A DNA stretch of 64,000 nt from Cymbidium sinense (taxonomy: Eukaryota > Streptophyta > Magnoliopsida > Asparagales > Orchidaceae). Positions 41,330-53,708 of the stretch are shown one piece after another. Location of the stretch: the NCBI GenBank assembly GCA_021442155.1, contig CM038222.1:58626266-58690265 (forward strand), written 5' to 3'. The notes under the pieces are model-generated. The model saw only the letters and a list, made by a program, of their open reading frames with translations, was not told the DNA's origin and ran no database searches. Each line of letters begins with the position of its first letter. The stretch's first letter is position 1. Position numbers and translations under genes: made by a program.

Positions 41330-43247
41330 ATGATGTTGATCAGACTATGTTGGTTAGGTGATGATTGTTAGACGAAGACAATCAAAGTAATCATAGTTGG
41401 ATAGTAATAGTGGATGACGATAGTAAGATATTGACAATCCAATGATAGCTAGCAATGATCTAATTAAGTATGAATCTTAATACAAATTTTTAGTTGAAAA
41501 TCGGCTAAATTAATTTTACAAACAATTGCTGTCTAATTTCAACGAATTTATTACAAACTAAACATTTTAATGAGATGAACTTAATGACACAAAATGTTAT
41601 TCAATCCAAATCTAAATAAGTTCAAATAGAATATTTAATTAGTGATTAAAAACTTTGAACATTGATTAAGGAGTCAAATAATTTATAAATCTTGCATGTT
41701 TATAGTCAAATTAAGCGTATTCATGGAATGTAAAAGAAAGGCTGACAATTTAATTGCAAATAAAGTAAAGGAACAAGAAACTTATATAGCACAAATTAAT
41801 ATTAAAACATATTTATATGCATACCTCATAATTTTTATATATTTATAAAGAATATATCTAAATCTTTATATCTTTTTTAGGTAACAATATAATGTCTAAA
41901 AATAATATTAATGATATTTTGATGTGATGTTAAAGATTTAAATATTACATAAATAGAAAGTAAAATTAAAGTGTAAATATATAAAATTTAAGATCACACA
42001 ATTTTAATATCATTAGAGCACTTAAATATTAAATGAAAGCTTTATAATCGAAGAAACCAACCGAACAACCCAGCAAGGTAATCGCTCAAGTTCAAGCTCG
42101 TTGCCAAGATCGAGCTCGAGCTCGGCTCGAGCTTTTACGATGGTGTTCGAGCTTGAGCTCGTTAAAAAAAATAGTGTTCGCGAGCTCCTTAACGGTCTTA
42201 ATCGAGCCTTAATCGAGCCATTATCAAGCCTTAATCGAGCCATTATCGAGCCTTAATCGAGCCATTATCAAGCCTTAATCGAGCCATTATCGAGCCTTAA
42301 TCGAGCCTTATACAGTATTGTTTATGAACAAGCCTTAATCGAGCCTTAATCGAGCCTTATCGAGCCTTAATCGAGCCATTATCGAGCCTTAATCGAGCAT
42401 TATCGAGCTCCTTAACGTTCATGAAGCTTTAAATGATACCACTAACATAACCAATCGAACAATAACTTGTCGCTTGTTCATTTAACAATCGAGTATTTAC
42501 AAAAGTGTTCAAGCTTGTTCGATTAATTAAATGAACGAACATAAACGAGCTCTAATCGAGCCGAGTCACGAGTAGCTTGTTGAACGCTCGGTTCGTTTAC
42601 ACCCCTATTTATAATCAAATAAATTAACACGAGTTGTTTGATTTAGTGTTCTAAAATATTTACTAAAATAAATAAAATGATACTCTTAAAAATTATAAAT
42701 AGATTTTATGCTCCATATAATTGGGGGCACAATGTCGAGTTATAGATTCCAAAGTGTTTTGAAACTCTATCTAATATTTAACGCTTATAATCTCTGCTAA
42801 CAATATTTATCATCTGACTATCATCTTAGACAGAAGTAGTCAGATAGTTATCATAAGATAGAAGTTGTCTACTCATCATTGTTTAATCGTCATCAATTGC
42901 CAACAAAGTCTTTTTCACCATTATATAGTCTTTGTTGCTCAATTGTCATCATACGATCATGAATGTCCTTTTCACCATTATCCAGTCTTTGTTGCTCAAT
43001 TGTCATCATACGATCATTAGACTATTTTCATTACAATTCTACTATTTCTAGCTCTACTATAATTCAAGGTGACCAATTTTGAGAACAATATTTTGTAATC
43101 TCTTTTTTTCATATAGAGGGAATAGTATGACTTTACAATTTTAATTTGAAAATGAAATTTTTTAAATGGGTTTTTAATGAAAAAACTCGAGCATCTCAAA
43201 TTTTTTATACGAGTCAGTGCAATATCTTCATACAAAATTAAGACAAT
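41330..43247. repeat. Old dispersed repeat, copy 2
   Basis: Uninterrupted counterpart of the pieces at 17265-29345 except for its own insertion at 42050-42607. It provides the empty sites for the hAT-like element at 17346 and for the Tat element at 17966. It includes a 58-60 bp tandem duplication at 42897-43017 (CTTTTTCACCATTATMYAGTC, then TTTGTTGCTCAATTGTCATC). Confidence 0.7.
42050..42607. mobile_element. CGAGC-rich non-autonomous element, hAT-like, copy 2
   Basis: 558 bp flanked by TTTATAATC at 42041-42049 and 42608-42616. The right end GTTTACACCCCTA gives the inverted terminus TAGGGGTGTAAAC. The interior holds about sixteen 11 bp units of the TAATCGAGCCT / TTATCGAGCCA type (42195-42410), against about six in copy 1. 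No protein is encoded. Confidence 0.75.
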
Positions 43248-43252
43248 ACTTT

Positions 43253-44110
43253 TGATATGGCTCTCAAAATACCACTAATCAAAGCACAAATCTTGACGTC
43301 GAAACCGAGCATGATTTTGAGTCAATACCGATCGAGATCAGCGACTAAATATCATTGGAATCGACATCAATTAAATCTCAAAACAAATTTCAAATATGGA
43401 GAGTCAAATCGAAGTCTCGACGGATCTAACGAGCCTAAGATCTCATAATCCGACTTCATTTGAGCATCCAAATGCTCAAAATACATCAAATGATCAAGGA
43501 ATCATCCCGAGCCGTCCGATCGGGGAGTGGACGGGCTTTACATGAATTTACAAGAATGCCTCATCCCATCTATAAATGACCTTCATTCCTCACATGAAGG
43601 GCTGCTCAAGAGGAGTCAGTGAAGAAGAGGAGACCGCCGATGTTAACCACCACGGCCACCACTCACACCGCCCCAAGCAAGAGGAAGAGAGCCCGAAGGA
43701 AGAAGAGGAAGAGTCCAAGCAAGGAAGAAAAGAAGAAGAGCCCCAGAAGAAGAGGAAAAGCCAAGAGTGAAGAGAGAGCTCGCTGAAGATCCTCCAAGCG
43801 ACCCCAAGGATCAGACTGCCGGCCATCAACCATCGCCACCCCACCGTCATTTGATCAGATCATTCCCCACTTCTAAGTTACCCCGACCATCGTAACATTA
43901 CAACCCGATCGTGTTACTATTTTTCCTCCTCATATAATTCTATAATCTTGTATCGAAGACTTTAGACTAAACGATATATAAGCTTTTATCGCCAGCCCCT
44001 CCTCTTTTCGAGCCACGCTAAAATTCTGAGTTATTTATCGTTCTTTAATTACGCTACAGCTGACTTCACAACAAAGCCAGAACTTTCATTTACTGACCTT
44101 TTAAGACGCA
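43253..44110 (+). mobile_element. Solo LTR of the Tat family, 858 bp
   Basis: Starts TGATATGGCTC and ends GACGCA, with the 5 bp duplication ACTTT at 43248-43252 and 44111-44115. It shares the GAGCATCCAAATG block and a TATA-like CTATAAATG (43571) with the Tat LTRs, and its first 60 bp match the inner LTR of the collapsed element at 6806-7726. It has no internal region, so it arose by LTR-LTR recombination. The Glu-rich ORF at 43576-43770 is part of the LTR. Confidence 0.88.
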
Positions 44111-44115
44111 ACTTT

Positions 44116-44530
44116 TAATTTATCATCAGAAAATTTCTAGTATGTAATAAACTACTAACATTTGATGATACATAAATATAGATGATCGTTTGAGATGATG
44201 CAATAAACCCTTGAGTGGAGGCAAAATTAAATCAATGATATAAGTAGCAATGCTTATATTCTTAAAAAACACGCGAAGCAAAGAAAATAAGAAATATGAG
44301 GGCATGCCATCCTCATTTAGTTATATTTTGTATAAACATATAATATAGGCATCCATTTATTGATAATAAAAAATAATATTTATAATAAATAAAAAATATT
44401 AATATCATATATAATACTTATCAATATAATTTAAGAGAAATAAGAATGAAATAATGAAATAGTCTTCAAATTTATTAGCATTTATATTTTAGTATCAACA
44501 TTTCCATATTGAGAAGAATTTCAATAATCA
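44116..44530. other. AT-rich spacer upstream of the CHR4-like gene
   Basis: No gene or repeat recognised; AT-rich flank between the solo LTR and the promoter region. Confidence 0.55.
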
Positions 44531-44538
44531 TTCATAGT

Positions 44539-44630
44539 TGGGCCGGGCGGGTCTATGGGACCACATCCACACAAGCCAAAACACGTGAGCAAAATCAGGC
44601 GAATCATGCATCCACATCCCTCATCACGTG
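44539..44630 (+). promoter_or_regulatory. Probable promoter elements of the CHR4-like gene
   Basis: A site II-type TGGGCC (44539-44544) and two G-box cores CACGTG (44582-44587, 44625-44630) lie in the transition from AT-rich flank to GC-rich leader. TGGGCC elements are frequent in promoters of constitutively expressed plant genes. No convincing TATA box is seen, and the transcription start is not known. Confidence 0.4.
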
Positions 44631-44736
44631 ACCTCTCACCCGCCAACTCTCTATTCTCCGAACGAATCGTCGATTACAAGACAAAAAAAAAAAGAAAAAA
44701 AGGACGTGAAGAAAAAAAAGTAGAAAAAAAACAGAA

Positions 44737-45161
44737 ATGGTATCGGGTGCTTCTTCACAGTTCGATCCGCCGTCATACAGTTCGCCGCCGTCATACAGTT
44801 CGCCGCCGTCGAGCTATCCACGGCCGGCGGTAGTCGCCGTGATGGCGAAGCATGGAGGGAGAGAGAGAGAGCATGGAACGCGTACTGCCTCGGCGTCAGC
44901 TACTACGGAGGCCTGCTGTCCCACCCACGTGGCGCTCCGAGATTGGCGCCGCACCTGAAATGTGCCGGGTCGAAAGTCCCATGGGCGCGCTTGGCGTCAC
45001 GTCCTATAGAACTTTCTGCCCTCGAGGAGACATGAAGTGAGAGAGAGGGCAAAAAATGCTAATCCCATTGTCCTTCCTTCCGTGTCGAGAGTCTTCCGCG
45101 ATCGGCGAGAGAACGAGGGCTAGAGATCTCGCCGCCGACGCCAAATCCCTACTCGACTCAG
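44737..45161 (+). other. GC-rich leader region and 5' untranslated exon of the CHR4-like gene
   Basis: GC-rich sequence ending in ACTCAG followed by GTGAGG, a good plant splice donor (GT at 45162-45163). This suggests a non-coding first exon with an intron of about 1.1 kb before the coding start at 46360. A 73-codon ORF at 44737-44958 with the repeat PPSYSSPPSYSSPPSSY lies in this region. It could be an upstream ORF or chance; there is no homology I recognise. Confidence 0.5.
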
Positions 45162-46333
45162 GTGAGGTTTTCCCGATTTTCCAGTTTCTTTTGCTTATTT
45201 GGAAGTTGCTCGGGCTGCCTTCCAGATTTTACCCAAACTGGGCTTAAACTCTCACTTCCTTTCTCCCTAGTTTTTTTTTTTTTTTCATGTTTTCTCCGTT
45301 TATCTGAGAACATCGATTTGGATGTTTCTGTGCATGTGGATTGATTTGTTTATCTAGAACCGTTTTAAGTGATGGAGTTGTGTTGTGTAGCTAGCTTCTT
45401 AAGATGGTGCAAGAGCGTTCGAAGCTGCTTTTTTGCCGGGTTCAGTGCACTGGAAAAAGATGCGGCCTTGGTGATTATTGGGTTGCTGGATCTGGTGCAA
45501 TCGGAGTTTATTGCACCTTGCTCCACAACTTTGCTTGATGTTCTTGTTCACTATTTCTGTTCAGTGTGAGGTGTTTTAGCTGTATGGATATTGATGAACT
45601 TCGGTTATTTATATGAATTTGTTTCAAGACTGGAGTTCTGAACCAGCATCAGCTTCGGAATGCTGCTGATCGGTTCGTTATTTAGTGATGGATTACGTAC
45701 CTCCTGCTTCATGTTCCATAGCTCTGTTTATTGTTATTCTTTTTGGCATTGGCTCTCTGCTTATTTTTGGGCCTTCGAACGAGTCAAAATGAGTAGATTG
45801 GCCATCTTCCATGAATGTGGAATCCACCACTCAGGCTTATTCCGGATACAGCTTTGTCTTGTGACTGGTGGTGGTGAACTCTAATGAAGAGGATCTGTGT
45901 AGCTGCTGAAGCGCTGATGAGAAGACAAGCTTCCTTGTTGTCTGGCATCCGTAGGAGTAAAGCATCATGAATATGTGTTGCTTCTTTTCCCCTCAGGCTA
46001 ATTCTTATTGTTATATTTGATATATATGATTTCGTTTCCTAGTTCATCAGACCTTCTGTTAAAATCTCCTATATCTTTTTGGTTTCTACCTGAAACATGG
46101 GTAACAGGATGTGTTTATTGCTTTTCTGGATGATGAACAGTGTGGTCTTTCTTCTATTATGTTCCAAACAAAAAATATTAATTTGACCTTCATGCCTGCC
46201 TTCCATTTCCCATTTTTCTTTTTTTCGCAAATAGGTAGCCTTGTTAGTTGTTGCACAGGTGTGGTTATAAGCTGATGCTTAAGTGATTTTTACCTAGTTG
46301 ATTATCACATAGTTTTTCTAAGCTGTGTCAGTC

Positions 46334-46363
46334 ATGAATGCAGCATTGAGGTGCTTAAAATGA
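46334..46363 (+). other. Possible upstream ORF overlapping the CHR4-like start
   Basis: A nine-codon ORF (MNAALRCLK) starts at 46334, and its TGA (46361-46363) overlaps the main ATG (46360-46362) as ATGA. A second short one (ATG CAG CAT TGA) starts at 46338. Whether they are in the mRNA depends on the acceptor: it would have to lie upstream of 46334, for example after TTTTTCTAAG at 46320. Confidence 0.35.
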
Positions 46364-49300
46364 GTGAAGGAAGTTCTTGGCATGATAAGATGCTTGATAG
46401 GAAATGGGTATTAAAGCGCAAGAGGAAACTGATAAGAACTTCAACGGGTGCAACCACTGGGAAGGAAGGAAATTCATTACTCTCAGAGTTCACAAAGAAA
46501 AGTTCTTCTCTTAGAAAAAAGTTCAAGGGTGAAGCTGATACTTCACTAAAAATCAAAGGGAATGATGGGGTAAGTTCTATCTTATTAATTGTTCCATGTC
46601 ATCGAGTTAGTTGTGTAATAGTCTTTTTGTTTTCTTACTTTTCATGATGATGTCAACTTTGTACCCTTTCTGACCCCTATTTTCTCCTGTAATCTGATTG
46701 TGTGCTTCAGAGGAAAGTGGACCTTTGCTGCACTATATGGACAAGCACCATCTTTGTTGTTCGTTGTAGCAAAGCCCCTTATATATGTTTTTATTGTTCA
46801 ATATGCATGATTGCACAACTAGAAACCAAATGCAAATTTGGTCATAACAAATAGTCTGTCTTTTCATGTTTGCTAGAGATGCTCAAACCAATTAAAGCTA
46901 ATTTAGAATTAGTGAGTTGTTCATGGCAGATTAATCTAGTAGATTGTTTGACCAAATTACACTAGTGATTGCTAAGTTCTGAAAAAGAAGGGATAAGAAG
47001 CATGATGATCCCTTGATGCTAGAAAGCATCTGTCTAGGAAAGAGTTTATTAACAAAGCGATAAATAAATTAATTTTCTTATTGATAATGATGGCAGCATG
47101 CAGGGTCTTGAATCAGATATTACATATTTGCCTAACATAGCCATGTGTATTAGCTTTGAATTTAGTACATGTGGCTCAGTAAAAGAGGAGTCAAAATAGA
47201 AGTCCGTGGAAAAGGAGATCAATTTCGAAGATGTGGGTTCCTACCATATATGAATGTAATATGTTAAATAGGATCCATGCTTTAGAGTTTACAAATTAAC
47301 TTTATTCATTTCTATTCTGTCATCTTGGAATTTGTGAAACTTAAATATACATGGTGCTCAACTTGTGATCGATAATCTGTTTTTTTGAAGTAAAATTTAG
47401 ACAGGACAACTCCCAAACATAAAAGACTTTTACCTTCTTTGAATTAATCCTCTTCCTTCTTACCCGTGTCACTGCTCGTAATTCATAGATCTTTCGTAAT
47501 CTTAGAACAGGGTGGAAAAGAAGCAAGCCATTTTAGAGTTTTGGAAGCCTGTATAAGTATAACTTCATTCACAGCACTTGCGAATGTGATGTCTAGTGAT
47601 AGGGTATTGAAAGAGGAGAGGAGGGGGAGGAATGAAAAGCTAATTGGTATAAGCTGGTTACTGGTAAGGAGGGACATGTATATTAGATCAGTGGTAATTT
47701 AGCACCGTTTTGCTTGTTTCTGAAAGCTGGCATCAGCTGCTCAGAGGTAGGTTTGGCTGGCCCACTCAGCAAGGTGACATAATCATGTCCTAACAAACTT
47801 TTGGATGGTTTTTGCAGCGGTGCCTGCCATAAATCAAGTCATAAGTGCCAACTGAAAATAGAGAAAAAAAAAACTAGCAGTTTGCGATGCAGGACACATA
47901 AATTTATATGCATATGTATAGAAGTGCTGGCTATGCTGTTGGGGATGGAAAAGTAGGGAGAGGTGTAACTAGGTTGATCAATGAGAGAGTGGTGGTCTTC
48001 ATGAAAGATGGCATGGAAAAAAGGTTATGTTTGGGGAGTGTTAGGAGGGCGACAATGGTGGACAATTTGAAGGGATGAGGGTGGGATAGAGTGTGATGGA
48101 TAATTCACCATGATAAATGAAATGCTATTATAAGCACAATGAATATTACTGTATTGAAACAGTATGAAACCCATGTACTGTGCTTTGGTGTGAAATGCAA
48201 TGCTTAATGATGCACAGTGAAGCTATGCTTTACCTTTATGTGTGAAGTTGCTAATAAAGTGCTCATTTCTCGTTTGTTTTGATGTTTTGCTGCAGCAGTA
48301 GTTTGAGTTACTTGGAGGATTTTGTAGTTGAATTAAACAAGTTTCTTAAAATATTATAAAGAATACTGCTTGGTTAAAACAATTGACCCATCCTATTTTT
48401 ATATCTTCAACAGTGTTTCCACTCACTTAATTTTCTTATATGGCAAGTTTAGGGATTTTTATTCCAGTGACTATTACAGATAAACCTTAGTTTTGATGTA
48501 AAAAATTTCTTTATTTCTTGAAAAATGTAGGATCATGATAATTTTAGTAGGCATTACTATTTTTCTTTGGTCGTGTAATTATGTGATTGCACGAGTTCTA
48601 AGATAAGTTATCATTTAGAATAAATTTTTCTTGTTTTTTGGTACTGGAGTTGTCATACGTATGTTCTTTCTAAAAAATGTTACATGTTAGAAAGTTACAT
48701 TTCACTGAACAATGAATGAGCAGACAAGCACATTTGAGCACACTTCACTTTGTGCTTCGGAACAGTAAACTTATCTTCCTGTGGATTTTAACGCGTTACA
48801 ACTTTTGTTGATTATTTTTAGGGGAATTCTCTCATCCAGTGATGCTACTTGAATGTCACTCTGCTTAAAAACCTATGTTGAGAATTTAAGTTGGTTTCAC
48901 AGTAATTGATGCAGGTATAGAAGTGCCAATTCTTTAGGGGAAGGCATCGGGGAAGGCTGTTGATGACCAAATCTTTAACAACAATGTTATCGTTGTGTAG
49001 ATTTTTGAAATTTACAATATATTGATGCAAAAACTTTTAACTGGAAACTATTATGGAAGATAAAATGAAATATACAGTTCATTGTGATTGAATCTTAATG
49101 TGGGAAGTTTATTTACCTTTCTAATCGGTAAGAAAATGCAAATATTTGGGCTGTATGAAATGATGACTGTGGCTTTGAAAACTGTAGCAAAACTTGGAAT
49201 TATTGGAAAAAATGATGGACTAAAAGTTTAATAATATGTGGACAGATTAATAATTTAGTTTCTTTATAAGAATTGATGGAAAATATATGGAGTATATTCT

Positions 49301-50859
49301 TTTATGACCTTTATTGGTCATATGATATGCTGTTGTAACAAGAGGGCTTATATTCAAAGCAGAAGGGGAAACTTATTTATTTGGAGTGATTAGTTGCAAT
49401 AAAGAAGATAATTATGAATTGTATTTGTGATGATGATGATAATGTGCTGAGTATACTTGATCTGAGGGCTCCTTGATGCTATCTATTGAAATTCCTCATA
49501 GAGGACATCGATCTAGTTTTGTTGGGGAAGAAGTGATCTGAACTTAATGATAATACTTTATCAATCGTTATTTTCTGGATACTTATCTTGTGTCCTGAAG
49601 TTTTATACTTTATTCTCTTGTTAGAGTTGCTAACAATTTATCTATTAGCTTGTTGTTGGCATGCTTGCAGTATTATCATTTATAGTTTTTTAGTTTTTTG
49701 TTTTTGAGAGTAGTCTAGTGATTTAATGTAACCAGCCCTTTCGTCTTTTGTTTGTATGGTGTATTAATGTTCATTCATAACTATAGGATCTCTTTTGCAC
49801 TTCTGCTCTAGTCAATTATTGAATAAAGCACTGTAGGATGTTCTGCCACTCAAGTTCACTGTTGTTGGCTCTTTTCTGTATTGCAGTATTATTTTGAGTG
49901 CCAAAACTGTGATCTTGGAGGCAACCTGCTATGCTGTGATAACTGTCCTCGAACCTACCATCTTGAGTGTCTTAACCCACCCTTGAAGGTATGCTCCAAT
50001 AAGTTTTATTGTTTCCATCACTGCTAATTTAATTATTGTTTAAGCTATACTTTAATTTTAATGCCAAATTCGTTTATTTTTGGTGAAATTTTCATTCTGA
50101 AAGAGAGCGCCAGCAGGGAATTGGCTATGCCCAAAATGTTGCAATCAGAAAGTTGAAAAATCAACAAGTTGTGCAGAAAGCAGCTCTAGACGAATTAGAA
50201 CTAAAACTACCAAAAAGGCTATGGCTGTGCACATTATCTCTAGTGGCGATAAGACATCATATTTGGCGAGGAATTTCCTAGGAAGCAGCAAAACAACTGG
50301 CAAAGAGAAAACTGCTTTTTTTCACACAGCTGAATCTGATGACAAGAAGTTGAATTCCTTGCATACTGATGTTTCTACCAACGTTAAATCTAGCCTTTCT
50401 GCTAACAATGTTTTGACGGATGATTTATCAACAACTGCAGTTTGTAAAAAGAAGAAGAAAGCAGTCTCACCTTCACAGAGGAAAATAAGCGCACAAAAGA
50501 TGGTGCACTCTATTGCAAAACCTTTGAATTTGGATTCAACTGACAAATCAACAAAAAAGAAACCAGATTTTTATAGAAGTGAAAGTCAAGGAAAAAGCCT
50601 TGATGCACCAATAATTTTACCCTCTTGCATTTCAAAGAAGAGCAGGAAGAAGATCAACAAGATAGACAAGGTCAGTTTTAAGTCTGTTAATGGAGAACAT
50701 GCTTCAAAAATTTCTAATTACATATGTGGAGAGGCTTCTCTGTGTCCCGAATCTAGTGTTTCTCTTTCAAAGTGCAAATCAAGTGAGCATCTGAGCTCTA
50801 AGTCTAGTTTGGAGCAGGAAACACTTCTGCTGAAGTCTTCTAGGCTAAAGAAACCTGAG
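46360..50859 (+). CDS. CHR4: CHROMATIN REMODELING 4 / PICKLE-RELATED 1-like protein, N-terminal exons
   Basis: Three coding exons join in phase 0: 46360-46569 (70 codons), 49887-49988 (34) and 50104-50859 (252). Donors are GTAAGT, GTATGC and GTAGCT; acceptors are TTGCAG and TGAAAG. The N-terminus contains KWVLKRKRK and ends KGNDG. The second exon and the start of the third make a PHD finger with C4HC3 spacing: [27 protein letters not shown] and WLCPKC. A basic, Lys/Ser-rich linker follows, including [17 protein letters not shown] and [19 protein letters not shown] plus this PHD finger are characteristic of plant CHR4/PKR1, a CHD3-type chromatin remodeller of over 2000 residues with chromodomains and an SNF2 ATPase. 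Those parts are not recognisable in the remaining 13 kb. The gene therefore either continues beyond the window across a very long intron or is truncated. Confidence 0.82.
46570..49886 (+). other. Intron of the CHR4-like gene, 3.3 kb
   Basis: Bounded by GTAAGT and TTGCAG. Small ORFs inside (for example 47466-47702, 50 or more codons on both strands) show no family resemblance. No repeat family recognised. Confidence 0.75.
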
Positions 50860-51587
50860 GTAGCTAATTTTCATCCTCTAACTTGTTATATTCTAGTACT
50901 TCAGCACACAACATTTGAATAAACTCTATGAGTTCTGAATTATAATAGTTTAGAGTTTGCATTTATTTATTGGCTGTTGGTAGTATGGTAACGAATCTGT
51001 GCCTACATGGCTCTGAGAGTATACCCCGCCATGGGCATCCACGATGCACCCAGTTTTCTCATTGCTATTGTTACTGGCATCATCAACAGGAGTACTTTGT
51101 TGTCTGTGAGTGTTGTTTTGCGGATATTTGCCTAGAGGTTGAGATATGCTTGATGGAAGGAGCGAGCTAGTTTCATGCTATCCACAGTCTAGTAATGCAT
51201 ATTTAATAAAGCTTAGCTATTAGTTGCGGTTCTTTATGATTTTGAGAGTTTTTGAAACATTAAGAGTGTGCCTAGGAAGCAACAAACAAATGATTTTCTA
51301 AATAGTTATTTTGTTTTAGATGCTAGATCATAAGTGTGAATATGAACCACCAAACTGTTTAGTTTAAGGAAACATAACAATCCCTTAACCACATTGTATC
51401 TCTGTCAACTATAAGCAGAGGGCAAACTAAAAGATTTACATGTATAGAAATATGCATTTCAATTCCTGGTGTTTTACCGCACATCCTCCTAGTTTTAATA
51501 ATGTTTCATGATTTATATTCTATTGTTTGAACTATGATGAGAAATTGAAAATAATTTGATCTTTCAGTAAAATACATTTCAAAATGT

Positions 51588-53708
51588 GATAGAAAAGATT
51601 AAAAATAAGAAATTTTGTTATAAAAATTAGTTTAGATATAAAAGTTCAGAGAATTGAGAAAGATGTAGAGTGACCCGTAAGGATTCTACAAAAGCAATAT
51701 GTGATGCAAAAAATTTTGTATTTAGTAATTTATATAATATATAAGATACTAAAGAGGGCGAAAGATATATGTATAAGTTAGCAAATAAATAAGAGAAATA
51801 AATATTTAATTCAAGTAAAATATATTAAAGATGAAAATCATAAAATATTTTTCTTAGAAGAAGATATTCCACATAGGTGGATGAGATATTTTGATGAACT
51901 TTTCAATGAAGGTTGTGATAATATAATTGACTTTAACTTTCTTAATATTTTAAATAAAAAAAATGTTGAATTTTATTTTTATCATCATATTAGTAAAATG
52001 AAGTCAAAAACAATAGGACCTAATGATATTATAATAGAAGTGTGGAAATGCTTAGGAGATCAAAGGAATTTCTTGATTTAGTAATCTTTTTGATATTATT
52101 TTAAAGACAACTAGATGAGTGGAGAAAGAGTTTGTTGGTTTCTATTTTTAAGAATAAAAAGTGATGCACAAGAGTGTGTGTATTATAGAGAAATTAAGTT
52201 GATGTGCCATACATTAAAATCATGGGAGAGAGTACTTGAGCATACATTACGCTGTGATACAAAAATTTCTCAATATCAATTTCGATTTATGCCGGATAGG
52301 TCTACTATGGATACTATACATTTTTGAGAGGTTTGATGTAGAAGTATGAGAGAGTAATAAGGATCTACATATGATATTTGCTAATTTAGAGAAAGCATAT
52401 GACAAAGTTTCAAGAGAAGCGCTTTGGAGATTTCTAGAAAGAAGGGAGTTAATTTTGCTTATATTCAAATTATTTAGGATATGTATACTAGAGCTGTCAC
52501 TTGTGTTCAAACACAAGGAGGATTGGCCAAGTATTTTCCTATTTCAATTGGATTACATCAATGATCGACTTTAAACCCATATTTGTTTGCTTTAGTTATG
52601 GATGTTCTTACTAGACATTTACAGCAGGATGTATTTTGGTGTATGCTTTTTTGCTAATGATATTCTTCTTGTTGATAAGACTAGAGAGGGAGTTTAAGAA
52701 AAGCTTGAATTTTGGATGTCAACCTTAGAGTCTAAAGGCTTTCTTTTGAGTCGATCTAAATCTGAATACATGAATTGTAATTATATTTTTAGAAGATCTA
52801 GTGACGGGGCGATGACAATGGGTGATCAAGTTATTAAAAAGAGTGAACATTTTATATATCGGGTTTATTGTTCAAAGTGATGGTGATATAGATGGGGATG
52901 TTATTAGTAGAATTCAAGTTGGATGATTAAAGTGGAGGAATCCATTGGGCCTGTTATGTGATAGAAAAGTACCGCTTAAACTCAAGGGTAAATTTTATAG
53001 GATGGTGGTGAGATCTACAATGCTATGGCATAGAATGTTGGTTAGTAAAAGAGAAGCATAAAATTAAGGGTGCGCCTGAGACAGTTTTCTGGTTGCTTTG
53101 CTTTTCAGAAAACAACTATAACTGTGTTTGACTATCAACTTTTGGGCCATTTTCAGAAAGTATTGTGTGAAAAATTATTTTTAAGAATCAGAGCTGTTAA
53201 AGTGCGGTGACTGTCAAAAAGTTGCTATTTGAATTTTTCAAAAAGAAAATTTTTATAACACTCACAATAGCTTTTAAAATTTGCTTTTTTCACAACACTT
53301 TTACAACCAGCTTTTCAATATACAACTATCTCAAATAGGTCCAAAGTGTTGCAGAGATGAGGATGCTTAGGTGGATGAGTGGCTTTGCACTTAGAGACAA
53401 AATGATAAACAAATATGAATAGACTAAGGTTAGAGTAGCTCTAGTGGCAGATAAGATTAGATAGAGTCGTCTTACATGGTTTGTTTACATAAAATGCAGG
53501 CCATCCAATGACCTAGCTAGGAGAGTAGATGTATTAGATTTTGCCTATGTTAAGAAAGGTAGAGCTAGACCTAAAAAAACTTGGCTAGGAAGTATTAAAA
53601 ATGGCCGTAATTTATTTGGTTTAATTGAGAATATGACATTTAATAGGACACATTGGAGAAAAAGGATTCATGTAGCCGATCCCATGTAGTGAGATACTTT
53701 ATTGTTGT
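51588..53708 (+). mobile_element. RTE-clade LINE, 5'-truncated, with target duplication
   Basis: Flanked by AGTAAAATACATTTCAAA...ATGT (51566-51587) and AGTAAAATGCATTTCAAATAATGT (53709-53732), a long target duplication with one substitution and a small indel. Readable reverse-transcriptase pieces are GPNDIIIEVWKCLGD (52019), QYQFRFMPDRSTMD (52271-52312), DLHMIFANLEKAYDKVSREA (52361-52420) and DILLVDKTREGV (52659-52693). The 3' end carries the RTE signature GTAGCCGATCCC...GTGAGAT (53666-53693). The catalytic YADD box reads FAND, and several stops and shifts occur, so it is inactive. It lies downstream of the last visible CHR4-like exon. Confidence 0.85.
53069..53342. mobile_element. 274 bp MITE inside the LINE
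   Basis: LINE sequence GAAGCATAAAATTAAG is separated from AAGTGTTGCAGAGATGAGG by 274 bp, whereas the sister LINE near 13565-13610 is continuous here. The ends are imperfect inverted repeats (GGTGCGCCTGAGACAGTT and GGACCTATTTGAGATAGTT on the complement). AAG on both sides is a possible 3 bp duplication. The superfamily is not determined. Confidence 0.75.

Noticed and set aside
45056..45884. Hydrophobic ORFs between the leader exon and the coding start
   Set aside because: They lie in the probable first intron, with no conserved motif and T-rich intronic composition.
50970..51170. Possible next exon of the CHR4-like gene (Cys-rich frame)
   Set aside because: The frame continuing from the splice phase meets stops within a few codons, and no conserved CHR4 motif appears.
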